In this document: one piece after another, positions 28,149 through 37,093 of the stretch | Layout: each line of letters begins with the position of its first letter | How positions within the stretch are numbered: position 1 is the first letter of the stretch | DNA from: Chloroflexota bacterium | Lineage (GTDB): Bacteria; Chloroflexota; Dehalococcoidia; Lucifugimonadales; Lucifugimonadaceae | Reading direction: 5' to 3' | DNA: 44,497 nt | Assembly: GCA_002717385.1 (NCBI GenBank) | Contig: PBDR01000028.1 | Span: forward strand, 1-44,497 | Notes under the pieces: generated by a model | Seen by the model: the letters and a program-made list of their open reading frames with translations, nothing else | What the model was told of the DNA's origin: nothing | The model's database searches: none | Translations under genes and position numbers: made by a program

Positions 28149-29048
28149 TTGTCACAGCAAAAATCTTCAAATCACACTACACCTTTGTATGGGGGTCAGG
28201 CTGTAATTGAAGGAGTTATGATAAGAGCCAGAAACGTTTGTACCGTTGCTGTGAGGCGTCCAGATGGAGAGATTGTAAGACACACACTGCCATTATATTC
28301 ATGGGCCAATGGGACTTTCCGAAAAATACCATTATTTAGAGGAATAATAGTTTTATTAGAAACTATGGTCATAGGTATGAAAGCTCTTGCAATTTCATCG
28401 AGTGAATCTTCTGGAGAAGATTTGATTGAAAAACCAGGAAAAATATCTATGGCATTAACGTTGTTAGTGGCTTTAATTTTTTCTATAGGTATTTTCTTTT
28501 TATTGCCTCTATATTTATCTGAAATATATGATAAGAAATTTCAAAATGAATTAATATCTAACATAATTGAAGGTTTTTTGAGACTTGTTTTATTTGTTGG
28601 ATATATTTGGTTAATTGGCCGTTTTAAGGATATAAAGAGAGTATTTGGATATCATGGTGCTGAGCATATGACCGTACACTTAATTGAACAAAATGATGAG
28701 TTAAATCTAAAAAATGTAAAAAAATATCCTCCTGAACATCCTAGATGTGGAACATCATTTTTACTTACAGTTGTTTTTATTTCGATTTTATTTTTTATTA
28801 TCGTCCCGAGAGAACCTTTCTGGTTTCTTATAATTTCTAGGATAATTTTTATTCCGTTTATTGCGGGGATAAGTTATGAATTAATACGTTTTAGTGGTTT
28901 TCATTCGAAAAACATATTTGTTAATTGGCTTGGGTATCCTAATCTTTTATTACAAAAATTAACTACTAGAGAACCAGATGATTCTATGATAGAGGTTGCA
29001 ATTAATGCCATGGAATATGCAATTGAATTAGATAGTAAATCAGATTAG
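28149..29048 (+). CDS. DUF1385 (YqhQ-like) membrane protein
   Basis: A 299-aa protein. PLYGGQAVIEGVMIRARNVCTVAVRRPDGEIV is the family's N-terminal signature; four hydrophobic segments follow (about residues 104-124, 140-160, 205-222 and 226-246), and HGAEHMTVHLIE and YPPEHPRCGTSFLL supply the conserved His/Glu/Cys-rich motifs. The function is unknown in the family; those polar motifs could bind metal. The start TTG 28149 has no clear ribosome binding site. It converges on hisIE with an 11-base gap. Confidence 0.88.
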   Translation: MSQQKSSNHTTPLYGGQAVIEGVMIRARNVCTVAVRRPDGEIVRHTLPLYSWANGTFRKIPLFRGIIVLLETMVIGMKALAISSSESSGEDLIEKPGKISMALTLLVALIFSIGIFFLLPLYLSEIYDKKFQNELISNIIEGFLRLVLFVGYIWLIGRFKDIKRVFGYHGAEHMTVHLIEQNDELNLKNVKKYPPEHPRCGTSFLLTVVFISILFFIIVPREPFWFLIISRIIFIPFIAGISYELIRFSGFHSKNIFVNWLGYPNLLLQKLTTREPDDSMIEVAINAMEYAIELDSKSD

Positions 29049-29059
29049 AGATATAAGTA

Positions 29060-29698
29060 CTATTTTTTTCTTTTTTCAAGAACTTCCCAAATTTTTGATA
29101 GTTCAACACCTGAAATTTGTAATCCTACCAAAACATGAAAAATCAGATCTGCTACTTCTTCTGATAACTCAGATTTATTTTGAGACATTAACGCTACAGC
29201 AACCTCTCCAGATTCTTCAACAATTTTTTGGGAGATTCTCCCTTTCCCTGATTTGATCAATTTAGCGGTATATGAGTTTTCTGGTAATGTTTTAGCACGG
29301 TCTTGAATTATTGAGAAAATTTCATCAATAATTAAAGGAGTATGTTTTTTGATAAATTCTGAAGTATTATTAACACTGTCAAAGCAAGATTCTTTATTTT
29401 TATGACATGTGGGGCCCATTGGATTGACTAAGATGAGTAATGTGTCACCATCGCAGTCAATTAATACATCTACAACTTTTAGATAGTTTCCAGAAGTTTC
29501 ACCTTTATGCCATAATTTTTGTCTGCTACGACTGAAAAACCAAACGTCTGGACCTTTCATGGTAAGCTTTAATGATTCATTATTCATGTAACCAACCATC
29601 AAAACCTTTTTAGTTTTTTGATTTTGAATTACAGAAGTGATTAAACCCTCATCATTAAACTTAGGGTTTAGTTTTTTAATTTTTTTAAAATTTTGCAT
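29060..29698 (-). CDS. hisIE: Phosphoribosyl-AMP cyclohydrolase / phosphoribosyl-ATP pyrophosphatase
   Basis: A bifunctional 212-aa enzyme for steps 2 and 3 of histidine synthesis. The HisI part (residues ~1-115) has VWFFSRSRQKLWHKGETSG, metal-binding DCDGDT and NPMGPTCHKNKESCF; the HisE part (~120-212) has GRISQKIVEESGEVAVAL and SELSEEVADLIFHVLVGL. It is the last gene of the operon and overlaps the HAD gene by 31 bases, so the two are tightly coupled. Confidence 0.97.
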   Translation of the reverse strand: MQNFKKIKKLNPKFNDEGLITSVIQNQKTKKVLMVGYMNNESLKLTMKGPDVWFFSRSRQKLWHKGETSGNYLKVVDVLIDCDGDTLLILVNPMGPTCHKNKESCFDSVNNTSEFIKKHTPLIIDEIFSIIQDRAKTLPENSYTAKLIKSGKGRISQKIVEESGEVAVALMSQNKSELSEEVADLIFHVLVGLQISGVELSKIWEVLEKRKK

Positions 29699-30408
29699 AT
29701 TTCAGTAAGTTTTTCAATAATTATATCTGGTTTTTCATCAGTTATTTTTATTTTAGACTTCTTTCTGTTAATCCAAACGGCAGTGCTTCCAACAGAGTGT
29801 GCCCCTAACATATCATCATAGAGATGATCACCTACATACCATACATTTTCAGGTTTCACATTTAATTTTTTGTAAATATGAAGAAAAGCTTTTGAAGATG
29901 GTTTATAGACTTTAGCTTTTTCTGATGATATTATTTTATCAAATTTCAACCCGGAATTTTCTATTAATGGTTGTAATCCTTCTTCATCTGCATTTGAAAA
30001 AATACCTAGTTTCACTTTACCGTATAATTTAGGAATAGCTGTTAATGTTTCCGGGAAAATAGGTCTATTTTTCATATGCATTGATGCTAAAAATCCAGCT
30101 CTTGAATGATCAGAATTAATATTTAATTCATTGAAAACTTTTTTGAAACAATCTGTCCAAGCTTGGCGATAATTAATGAATTTTGGGCTATTTTCAAAAT
30201 TTTTAATATTCGTACGATTTTTCCTGAAATTCACCTCATGAAATTTCCATTTCTCCCAAAGATTTTCTTTAGGGATATCTAAATGTAAATCTTTTATAAT
30301 ATCACCGAAAGTTATTATCCAATCTTCAGTTGAATTTTCAAATAAGGTTTCGTAACAATCAAAAACAATTGCTTCAGGATATTTTAAATTTAAAAGTTCT
30401 TGCGTCAT
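29668..30408 (-). CDS. HAD-superfamily hydrolase embedded in the his operon
   Basis: A 246-aa HAD protein. Motif I is FDCYETLF: nucleophile D17, but Tyr (Y19) at the usual D+2 position, as in haloacid-dehalogenase-type members. Motif II is GIFSNADEEG, motif III the Lys in EKAKVYKPSS, and motif IV is YVGDHLYDDMLGAHSVG. A helical cap lies between motifs I and II. In place between hisF and hisIE it could be a histidinol-phosphate phosphatase, but the missing second Asp argues for caution. A dehalogenase or other small-molecule hydrolase is the alternative. Confidence 0.8.
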   Translation of the reverse strand: MTQELLNLKYPEAIVFDCYETLFENSTEDWIITFGDIIKDLHLDIPKENLWEKWKFHEVNFRKNRTNIKNFENSPKFINYRQAWTDCFKKVFNELNINSDHSRAGFLASMHMKNRPIFPETLTAIPKLYGKVKLGIFSNADEEGLQPLIENSGLKFDKIISSEKAKVYKPSSKAFLHIYKKLNVKPENVWYVGDHLYDDMLGAHSVGSTAVWINRKKSKIKITDEKPDIIIEKLTEICKILKKLKN

Positions 30409-30429
30409 ATGTTTAAATTTATTGTAGAT

Positions 30430-31185
30430 TTATATTCTTATGTTAATTTTATTGTTTTTAAGGAATTCTTTTACTTCTTTAATTTTAAATTTTCTATAGT
30501 GAAAAATTGAAGCAGCTAATACTGCATCTGCTTGACCATCGTTTATGGCGGATAAAAAATGTTCAAGTTTTCCTGCACCTCCACTTGCAATAACAGGTAT
30601 TTCAACATTTCTAGATATTTCTTTTAATAGATCTATATCATAACCTGATTTTTGCCCATCTTGGTCTATACTGGTGACTAATAATTCACCTGCGCCTAAA
30701 TTAGTTGCTTCTTTTGCCCAATTTAAAGCTTCTTTTTCAGTCTTAATTTTTCCTCCGTGACTGAAAACATTCCATCCATTATTAAACTTTTTAGAATCAA
30801 TTGCTACAACTACGCATTGTGATCCAAAATGTTTACTACAATCTTCTATTAATTTAGGATTTGTGATTGCAGCAGAATTGATCCCAACTTTGTCCGCACC
30901 AGCATTTAACATATTTCCCATATCTTTAACTGACTTAACACCTCCTCCAACGGTTAGCGGTATAAAAATTTCAGAAGAAACTTTTTCGACAACATCTATC
31001 ATAGTCTTTCTTTTTTCTGAAGAAGCTGTGATATCTAAAAAAACCAATTCATCCGCTCCTTCAGAATTATAATAATTAGCTAATTCAGCAGGATCGCCCG
31101 CATCCTTAATATCTACAAAGCTAATTCCTTTTACTACTCTTGCATTATCAATATCAAGACAGGGGATAATTCTTTTAGTTAGCAT
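30430..31185 (-). CDS. hisF: Imidazole glycerol phosphate synthase, cyclase subunit
   Basis: A 251-aa beta/alpha barrel that closes the imidazole ring using ammonia from HisH. It opens RIIPCLDIDNARVVKG; catalytic aspartates lie in CLDID and in TSIDQDGQKSGYD, and the phosphate sites in PLTVGGGVKSV and PVIASGGAGKLEHF. Normal length. It follows the methyltransferase-like gene by 6 bases; HisH, its partner, is encoded three genes upstream in the same operon. Confidence 0.98.
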   Translation of the reverse strand: MLTKRIIPCLDIDNARVVKGISFVDIKDAGDPAELANYYNSEGADELVFLDITASSEKRKTMIDVVEKVSSEIFIPLTVGGGVKSVKDMGNMLNAGADKVGINSAAITNPKLIEDCSKHFGSQCVVVAIDSKKFNNGWNVFSHGGKIKTEKEALNWAKEATNLGAGELLVTSIDQDGQKSGYDIDLLKEISRNVEIPVIASGGAGKLEHFLSAINDGQADAVLAASIFHYRKFKIKEVKEFLKNNKINIRI

Positions 31186-31191
31186 AAGTAT

Positions 31192-31764
31192 CTAGGTTTT
31201 TTTTAGTATCACTATATAATGATATTCACTCAACATTCTCTGAGTAATAACTTTCAATCCCATATTACCACCAACAGAAATTATTTTTTCTGGTGATATG
31301 CGCCTAGATTTTGAAGGGCCAAAATCTGGTTTTGAGTCGACAGGAATCCAGTCAATTATAGATATCCAGCCAGATTTTTTCGTGATTCTAGAAATTTCAT
31401 TTAATAAAAACTTTATTCCAGAAATTTTATTTAAATAGTCTGAAATTACTCCTCCATGTAATAAATTATCACTTAATGGAATAGTATTCCCATTAGGTGA
31501 AATTGTTTTAACATTTCCCAAGTTGTATCTTTTTGTACATTCGATTATGTTTTTTTTAAACTCATTTTCATCGTTTATTACATATATCTTTCCTCTATAT
31601 AGGTATTTTGCTAAAGCAATTGGTAATAGAATATCGTTCGACCCAATGTTTCCTATTATTTGATCATTATGGATTGGTGCTAAAGTAATTAGTGATTGTG
31701 GATCAAAAGTTTCTTCAAATTTGAGAATATTTTTTCTTATTTTATTTTTCTTCTTATTTATCAT
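31192..31764 (-). CDS. Degenerate class I methyltransferase-like protein in the his operon
   Basis: A 190-aa protein. The order of segments resembles a class I SAM methyltransferase: IIGNIGSNDILLPIALAKYL (motif I region, but lacking GxGxG), GKIYVINDENEF (the acidic ribose-binding end of strand 2), ISGIKFLLNEISRITKKSGWISIIDW (strands 4-5) and SRRISPEKIISVGGNMGL. The loss of the glycine-rich loop makes activity doubtful. Its ATG overlaps the hisA stop (ATGA), and hisF is 6 bases downstream, so it is a full member of the operon. No histidine role is known for such proteins. Confidence 0.6.
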   Translation of the reverse strand: MINKKKNKIRKNILKFEETFDPQSLITLAPIHNDQIIGNIGSNDILLPIALAKYLYRGKIYVINDENEFKKNIIECTKRYNLGNVKTISPNGNTIPLSDNLLHGGVISDYLNKISGIKFLLNEISRITKKSGWISIIDWIPVDSKPDFGPSKSRRISPEKIISVGGNMGLKVITQRMLSEYHYIVILKKT

Positions 31765-32486
31765 TTAGTAGTTTCTAATTTTTTTATAGCACATCTTAAA
31801 TCTAATGTTCCAGTATATAAAGACATTCCTAGAACAACTTCATCTATTCCAAGTGCTGATAATTTTATGATGTCATTAATATCGGATATACCTCCTGCAA
31901 TTATAATGTTTGATTCAGTTAAATCTCGGATCTTTTCAATAGATTCGAAATTTGGGTGTTGTAATGTTCCATCTTTAAGTGTGTCGGTAAACATAAATCT
32001 ATTTACACCAATTCTTTCCATCTCAAATAAGAGATCAATAACTTTAACTGAAGTTTTTTTTAACCAGCCTCTTGTTTTCACATAACCATTTTGACTGTCT
32101 AGTGCAACTATTATTTTATTTTTTCCAAGTTCATCAATAGATTTTTTTACTTCTTCGGGATTTTCTATTGCAGCAGTACCAAAAATTATGCGGTCAACAC
32201 CATTATTTAACATTTGTTTTGCAGTATTGAAATTTCTAATTCCTCCTCCAACTTGGACAGAGATGTTCGTTGTTTTTTTAATTTGATTTATCAATTTGAA
32301 ATTATTATTTTCCCCTTCCCTTGATCCGTCTAGATCCACGATATGTAATTTTTTTGCTCCGAATTCTACCCATTTTCTTGCAACATTTAAGGGATTTTCA
32401 TCAAAAATAGTTTCTTGATTATAGTTTCCTTGTGTCAGTCTTACACATTTTCCATTTCTTATATCTATTGCGGGGATTATTTCCAT
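31761..32486 (-). CDS. hisA: ProFAR isomerase (phosphoribosylformimino-AICAR-P isomerase)
   Basis: A 241-aa beta/alpha-barrel enzyme for step 4 of histidine synthesis. MEIIPAIDIRNGKCVRL has the catalytic Asp; the phosphate motifs are VQVGGGIRNFNTA and IIAGGISDINDI; the second catalytic Asp is in FTDTLKDGTL. The start is 2 bases after hisH, and the stop overlaps the methyltransferase-like gene. Confidence 0.97.
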   Translation of the reverse strand: MEIIPAIDIRNGKCVRLTQGNYNQETIFDENPLNVARKWVEFGAKKLHIVDLDGSREGENNNFKLINQIKKTTNISVQVGGGIRNFNTAKQMLNNGVDRIIFGTAAIENPEEVKKSIDELGKNKIIVALDSQNGYVKTRGWLKKTSVKVIDLLFEMERIGVNRFMFTDTLKDGTLQHPNFESIEKIRDLTESNIIIAGGISDINDIIKLSALGIDEVVLGMSLYTGTLDLRCAIKKLETTK

Positions 32487-32488
32487 AA

Positions 32489-33121
32489 TTAAATTACTGT
32501 ATATTGAATAAAATTTTTATATATTATCAATCCAATTTCTCCACTCTTTTCTGGGTGGAATTGTGTGGCGATAACTCTATTTTTAATTGATACCGAACAA
32601 AATTCAATTCCATAATCAGTTGTAGCAAAAGAATTTTCATCATATTTTGGTAAACAATAATATGAATGAACAAAGTAGAATTTAGTTTCATTAGGGACTC
32701 CCTTGAATACCATATGTTTTGATTTGAAATTTACGGAATTCCAGCCCATATGTGGGATTTTTAAATTTTCAGTTTTTTTATATCTACTAAATTTCTTAAC
32801 TGTTCCAGGGATAAATCCAAGACCTTTTTCAGAACCTTCTTCAGATGAATCAAACAATATTTGCATTCCTAAACATATATTTAGGAATGGGTGATTTTTT
32901 TTCATAAGATTATTAATTGGCGTGATAAGATTTTTCTTTTTGATTGATTTCATTACAGCATCACTACTACCTACTCCTGGAAAAATTATTCCATCTGATT
33001 TGTATAAATCTTTTTCATCCGAAGTTATTGATACCATTGCACCTACTTTTTTACATGCCTTTAACACACTATGTAAATTTGCTGATCCAGTATCAACTAT
33101 TGCAATATTAGATTTTTTCAT
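32489..33121 (-). CDS. hisH: Imidazole glycerol phosphate synthase, glutamine amidotransferase subunit
   Basis: Supplies ammonia to HisF. From ATG 33121 it is 210 aa, the normal length. The frame extends to an ATG at 33151 (ten more residues) but MKKSNIAIVDTGSANLHSV is the family start. The nucleophile is C83 (LNICLGMQ) and the His/Glu pair lies in ATQFHPEKSG, so unlike the amidotransferase-like protein at 21970-22572 it is intact. First gene of the his operon. hisG, hisD, hisC and hisB are not in the window. It diverges from the Fe-S carrier gene. Confidence 0.96.
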   Translation of the reverse strand: MKKSNIAIVDTGSANLHSVLKACKKVGAMVSITSDEKDLYKSDGIIFPGVGSSDAVMKSIKKKNLITPINNLMKKNHPFLNICLGMQILFDSSEEGSEKGLGFIPGTVKKFSRYKKTENLKIPHMGWNSVNFKSKHMVFKGVPNETKFYFVHSYYCLPKYDENSFATTDYGIEFCSVSIKNRVIATQFHPEKSGEIGLIIYKNFIQYTVI

Positions 33122-33234
33122 AATAGTATTAGTAATTATTTCATTTATCACTTTGAAAGTTTGTGATCAATATATAAAATTAGGTAACATTAGAAATTAT
33201 ATGTTGAAAAATTTATTTTATAAAGAATTTTGTA

Positions 33235-33594
33235 ATGCCTGAACTAAATCAAGAAAAAATTCCGATTAATACTATTTATATTACTAAAAATGCTGCAAAA
33301 AAAGTCAATGAATTTGCCAAGCGTGACGGTAAAGAACAATTTGGATTAAAAGTAGCTGTAAAAGGCGGAGGTTGTTCTGGATTACAATACGTATTGGAAA
33401 TAGTTGATTTACCAAATGAAAATGACAAAGTTATTAACCATAATGGTATTGAGGTTTATATACCTAAGAAAGCATTTATTTTTTTAGCTGGGACAGTTTT
33501 AGATTATTCTGATGGGTTAAATGGAAAAGGTTTTGAATTTCAAAATCCAAACGCTAAAAGTACATGTGGGTGTGGGACTTCTTTTTCAGCATAA
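33235..33594 (+). CDS. erpA: A-type iron-sulfur carrier (IscA/ErpA family)
   Basis: A 119-aa HesB-like protein. The three cluster-binding cysteines are C47 (GGGCSGLQY), C111 and C113 (STCGCGTSF). Such proteins receive [Fe-S] clusters and pass them to apo-enzymes such as LeuC or respiratory proteins. The choice between ErpA and other A-type carriers cannot be made from sequence alone. The gene lies 16 bases before a YgfZ-like gene, another Fe-S maintenance protein. Confidence 0.9.
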   Translation: MPELNQEKIPINTIYITKNAAKKVNEFAKRDGKEQFGLKVAVKGGGCSGLQYVLEIVDLPNENDKVINHNGIEVYIPKKAFIFLAGTVLDYSDGLNGKGFEFQNPNAKSTCGCGTSFSA

Positions 33595-33610
33595 AGTTTT
33601 TATAAAGAAC

Positions 33611-34510
33611 ATGCCTTATTTTTTTATACAAGAAAAATCTTCTATTATAAATCAATCAGGTAAAGATGCTTTAGATTTATTGCAAAGGTTAACAACAAAC
33701 GATATTTCAGAACTGAGCATACAAAATCCTATTCGTACTCTTTTAACGAATAATAAAGGGAGAATTATTGATTCTATTTTGCTTTTTATGGACGCTGATA
33801 GAGATTTGAATTTGCTTTGTGATTCAGGAGATACATCAATGGTAATTAAAGAAATTGATAGATTTACTATAATCGAAGAATCTAATTTATATGACAATAG
33901 TGATCAATTTGCAAGAATAACAGCTTTTGGGGATGTTGAGGATTTATTTTTCAAAGAGCCATTTAACATAAATACTGATTCAAAAAACGAAATTTTTTTT
34001 GAAGGATTTAAAATTATTTTATTGGAAGATAGAACCAAAAAAGCTCCTTGGTATGAATTGATCGTGAAAAAGGAAAACCTTCAACAAATTACCAATATAT
34101 TAGTTTCTTTAAATTGTACTCAAGCTAATGAGATGGATTTAAATTCTTATTGTATATATAACTTAATCCCCTCTTATAATAGAGAATATGGAATTCATAC
34201 CAATCCAATTGAATCAGGATTAGTAGATTTAATCAGTTTTGAAAAAGGATGTTATGTAGGTCAAGAGGTTATTGCAAGGATTCATAATTATAATAAAGTA
34301 AAAAGAGCAGTAGTTTTATTGAAGCTCGATAAACCAGTAAGTATTGGTGATAAATTGACAATAGGATCTTCTATCATTGGTGAAATTACATCATTCGGTG
34401 GAGATCACAATTTAATTGCCTTGGGTTTAGTAAAGATTAAATATTCCTCTGAAGGGACTACTTACAGTATTAATGAAGGGGAAGCTAAAATTATGAGATC
34501 ATCGAAATAA
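33611..34510 (+). CDS. ygfZ: YgfZ/GcvT-like folate-binding protein
   Basis: A 299-aa protein. The signature FEKGCYVGQEVIARIHNYNKV contains the K-G-C-Y-x-G-Q-E motif diagnostic of YgfZ, a folate-dependent protein needed for repair or assembly of some Fe-S enzymes. The frame is open upstream to 33521, overlapping the Fe-S carrier, but MPYFFIQEKSSIINQSG at 33611 is the natural start. Co-orientation with the A-type carrier supports a shared Fe-S role. Its 3' end overlaps the convergent fabL by 12 bases. Confidence 0.9.
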   Translation: MPYFFIQEKSSIINQSGKDALDLLQRLTTNDISELSIQNPIRTLLTNNKGRIIDSILLFMDADRDLNLLCDSGDTSMVIKEIDRFTIIEESNLYDNSDQFARITAFGDVEDLFFKEPFNINTDSKNEIFFEGFKIILLEDRTKKAPWYELIVKKENLQQITNILVSLNCTQANEMDLNSYCIYNLIPSYNREYGIHTNPIESGLVDLISFEKGCYVGQEVIARIHNYNKVKRAVVLLKLDKPVSIGDKLTIGSSIIGEITSFGGDHNLIALGLVKIKYSSEGTTYSINEGEAKIMRSSK

Positions 34511-35272
34511 GATTGTTTCGCCTCCATCTACGGTAATTATTTGACCTCGAATCATTTCAGCATCTTTTCCACATAACATAGAAACAACATTCCCTACATC
34601 TTTACCAGTTACAGATCTTCCTACAGGAGTATTTCTATTAGCTAATTCTTCAATTGATAAATCTTTAGGGAATGCTTTTAGAGCCTTAGTTTTTATAAAA
34701 CCTGGAGATACTGCGTTAACTGATATCCCTTTTTCTGACATTTCTATGGACATATATTTTGTTATTGTTTCTAAAGCGGATTTTGAAACTCCTACAGCAA
34801 AATATGATGGAAGTACTCTTTTAGAACCTGGGCTTGAAATATTTATTACTCTTCCACCTGGAGGCATTATTTTGGAGATCTCTTTAGTAATCAACCATGG
34901 ACCTCTTGCATTTATATTCATTGTCCAATCCCAATGACGTATACTCAATTCTGAAGGATTTTTCATTACTCCTGAAGCTGCATTATTAACCAAAAAATTT
35001 AATTCACCGAACTCGTTTTTTATTATATCTATAACTTTATTAATTGATTCTGGGTCACCCATATGACTTCTGATTTTTATAATTTTATTACCGGACTTAA
35101 GTAATTTTTCGTGAGCATTTTTTGCAGAATTATGATCTTTTAGATAAGTAAAGCAAATATCACACCCTCTTTTAGCTAACTCTAATGCAATAGATAAACC
35201 AACTCCTCTAGATCCACCTGTTACTAATGCTACATTTCCAAGAAGAGTTTTATTGAATTTCTTTGTCTCCAT
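34499..35272 (-). CDS. fabL: Enoyl-ACP reductase, FabL type
   Basis: A 257-aa SDR enzyme performing the last reduction of each fatty-acid elongation round with NADPH. The catalytic Tyr-x6-Lys (YFAVGVSK) is the spacing of enoyl reductases, unlike the Tyr-x3-Lys of FabG next door. VTGGSRGVG, LVNNAASGVM, HWDWTMNINA and MIRGQIITVDGG match Bacillus-type FabL closely. ATG 35272 aligns with the FabL N-terminus; an upstream ATG at 35299 would overlap fabG by 20 bases. Last gene of the fatty-acid operon. Confidence 0.92.
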   Translation of the reverse strand: METKKFNKTLLGNVALVTGGSRGVGLSIALELAKRGCDICFTYLKDHNSAKNAHEKLLKSGNKIIKIRSHMGDPESINKVIDIIKNEFGELNFLVNNAASGVMKNPSELSIRHWDWTMNINARGPWLITKEISKIMPPGGRVINISSPGSKRVLPSYFAVGVSKSALETITKYMSIEMSEKGISVNAVSPGFIKTKALKAFPKDLSIEELANRNTPVGRSVTGKDVGNVVSMLCGKDAEMIRGQIITVDGGETILFR

Positions 35273-35279
35273 AATATAA

Positions 35280-36023
35280 TTATATTGCCATACCTCCATC
35301 TACTCTGATTATTTCACCTGTAATGTATTGTGCATTATCTGATGTTAAGAAAACTATGATTGGGACAATTTCATCTATTTCACCGAAGCGACCCATTGGT
35401 ATCCAACTTTTTACAGTTTCTTTCATTTTTTCTGACAGAACATCAGATGTTGCAGTTTTAACATATCCAGGAGCTACAACATTAACAGTAATTCCTCTTT
35501 TAGCTACTTCTTTAGCTATAGACTTAGTGAATCCATGAATTGCTGATTTAGAAGCGGCATAATTGGATTGACCTATGTTTCCTCTAATTCCAACGACTGA
35601 AGAAATATTTATTATCCTACCCCATCGATTCTTTACCATTGATTGTATGACTCTTTGTGTACAGTAGAAAGTTCCAAACATATTAGTTTGCATAGTATGT
35701 TCGAAATCTTGATCTTTCATTCTGATAATTAAAGAATCACTGATTACTCCTGCATTATTAATCAAAATTTCTATGGATCCAAATTTTTCTTCGGCAGATT
35801 TAATTATTCTTTCACAATCAGATTTAATTTTTACATTACCTTGAATACAAAAAGCTGAACCACCAAATCTTTCGATTTCTTTAACAACTTGTTTGGCTTC
35901 ATTTTCATGCGAGTTATAATTAATTACAACTTTGTGATTCATTGAAGCCAGTTTAATTGCAACGGCTCTTCCTATACCTCTGGATGCACCAGTAATTAAT
36001 ACATTACGTGTTTTAATTTCCAA
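35280..36023 (-). CDS. fabG: 3-oxoacyl-ACP reductase
   Basis: A 247-aa SDR enzyme reducing 3-ketoacyl-ACP with NADPH. The cofactor motif is ITGASRGIGRAVAIKLA, the active site ISSVVGIRG...YAASKSAI has Ser and Tyr-x3-Lys, and PGYVKTATSDVLSE and EIIRVDGGMAI are typical FabG. It lies between plsX (34 bases upstream) and fabL (7 bases downstream). Confidence 0.95.
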   Translation of the reverse strand: MEIKTRNVLITGASRGIGRAVAIKLASMNHKVVINYNSHENEAKQVVKEIERFGGSAFCIQGNVKIKSDCERIIKSAEEKFGSIEILINNAGVISDSLIIRMKDQDFEHTMQTNMFGTFYCTQRVIQSMVKNRWGRIINISSVVGIRGNIGQSNYAASKSAIHGFTKSIAKEVAKRGITVNVVAPGYVKTATSDVLSEKMKETVKSWIPMGRFGEIDEIVPIIVFLTSDNAQYITGEIIRVDGGMAI

Positions 36024-36057
36024 TGATTGATCCTTTCAATTTATATATAACATATAA

Positions 36058-37071
36058 TTACACTACCATTTTTCTTACGCGTTTCAGTTCAGTTATTTGT
36101 TCTTGTATTAAATTCACTTCCACAACGTAGTTAGCTGTTGAAATAGCGTTCGCAACCGCATTAATTCCTGAAGCACCGTGTCCGACGATTGATACACCAT
36201 TAACACCTAATAAAGGACCTCCTCCAAATGATTCTAATGTATTGGTGTTTTCAAAAATTGATTTAGTAATTTTAAGGGAAGTTTTAGTTTTTCCTAATTC
36301 AGAAGTAATTTCATCACAAATTTTTTTTCCCAAGGACTCAGTGAGTTTTAAGACTATATTTCCAACAAAACCATCACAAAGTACTACTTCTATTTCATTA
36401 CTTAAAAGTTCATCAGGTTCAATATTTCCTACAAAATTCAAACCACTATTTGAAAGTAAATTAGAGGTATTTTTTACTAAGGAATTTCCCTTCCCTTCTT
36501 CTTTTCCAACACTCAGTAGTGCTATTTTAGGATTTTTATTTTTATAAATTAATTTTGACATAATACTTCCTAATGCTCCGAAGTCCAATAATTGTTCAGG
36601 CTTTGTATCAACATTTGTTCCTAGATCAATAATTATTGAATTGGGGGCATAACCTATAATTGGACCGCCCAAAGCTCCTCGTTCTATTCCATTCATTGTT
36701 CCATAAATTACAGTTGAGGCTGCTATAGAGGCTCCTGTAGAACCCATACTAACTAATCCTGAAGCTTTTCCAGTTTTAACCAAATAGGCTGCAACGAATA
36801 TTGAAGCTTTTGGTTTTGATTTATATGCAAGAACGGGACTTTCACCTTCTTTAACAACGTCCTCAGATGGAAAAATTGAAATATGAGTTTTTTCTTCCGA
36901 ATTAAATTTAGATAGTTCTTTATTAATGAGGTTTTGATTACCGATTAAAATTGTTTGAATATTTTTTTCTTTTGAAGATTTAATTGCTGCTGGTACGGTC
37001 ACTGAAGGTCCATGATCACCACCCATTGCATCAAGAGCTATAATTATATTTTTATCTGTTTTTTTTGTCAT
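36058..37071 (-). CDS. plsX: Phosphate acyltransferase PlsX
   Basis: Makes acyl-phosphate from acyl-ACP, the entry to phospholipid synthesis via PlsY. It is 337 aa. IIALDAMGGDHGPSVTVPAAI is the canonical N-terminus; GSTGASIAASTVIYG, LIDLGTNVDTKPEQL, and FGGGPLLGVNGVSIVGHGAS are further conserved blocks. It lies in the fatty-acid operon between hadB and fabG, as in many bacteria where plsX heads the fab cluster. Confidence 0.97.
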   Translation of the reverse strand: MTKKTDKNIIIALDAMGGDHGPSVTVPAAIKSSKEKNIQTILIGNQNLINKELSKFNSEEKTHISIFPSEDVVKEGESPVLAYKSKPKASIFVAAYLVKTGKASGLVSMGSTGASIAASTVIYGTMNGIERGALGGPIIGYAPNSIIIDLGTNVDTKPEQLLDFGALGSIMSKLIYKNKNPKIALLSVGKEEGKGNSLVKNTSNLLSNSGLNFVGNIEPDELLSNEIEVVLCDGFVGNIVLKLTESLGKKICDEITSELGKTKTSLKITKSIFENTNTLESFGGGPLLGVNGVSIVGHGASGINAVANAISTANYVVEVNLIQEQITELKRVRKMVV

Positions 37072-37093
37072 AATAAATTTTTTTACCTATTTT

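Noticed and set aside
33122-33151. Ten-residue N-terminal extension of HisH
   Set aside because: The family begins at the MKKSNIAIVD position and no ribosome binding site favours the upstream ATG.
33521-33610. Long N-terminal extension of the YgfZ-like protein
   Set aside because: It is the out-of-frame shadow of the Fe-S carrier's 3' end; the conserved protein begins at 33611.
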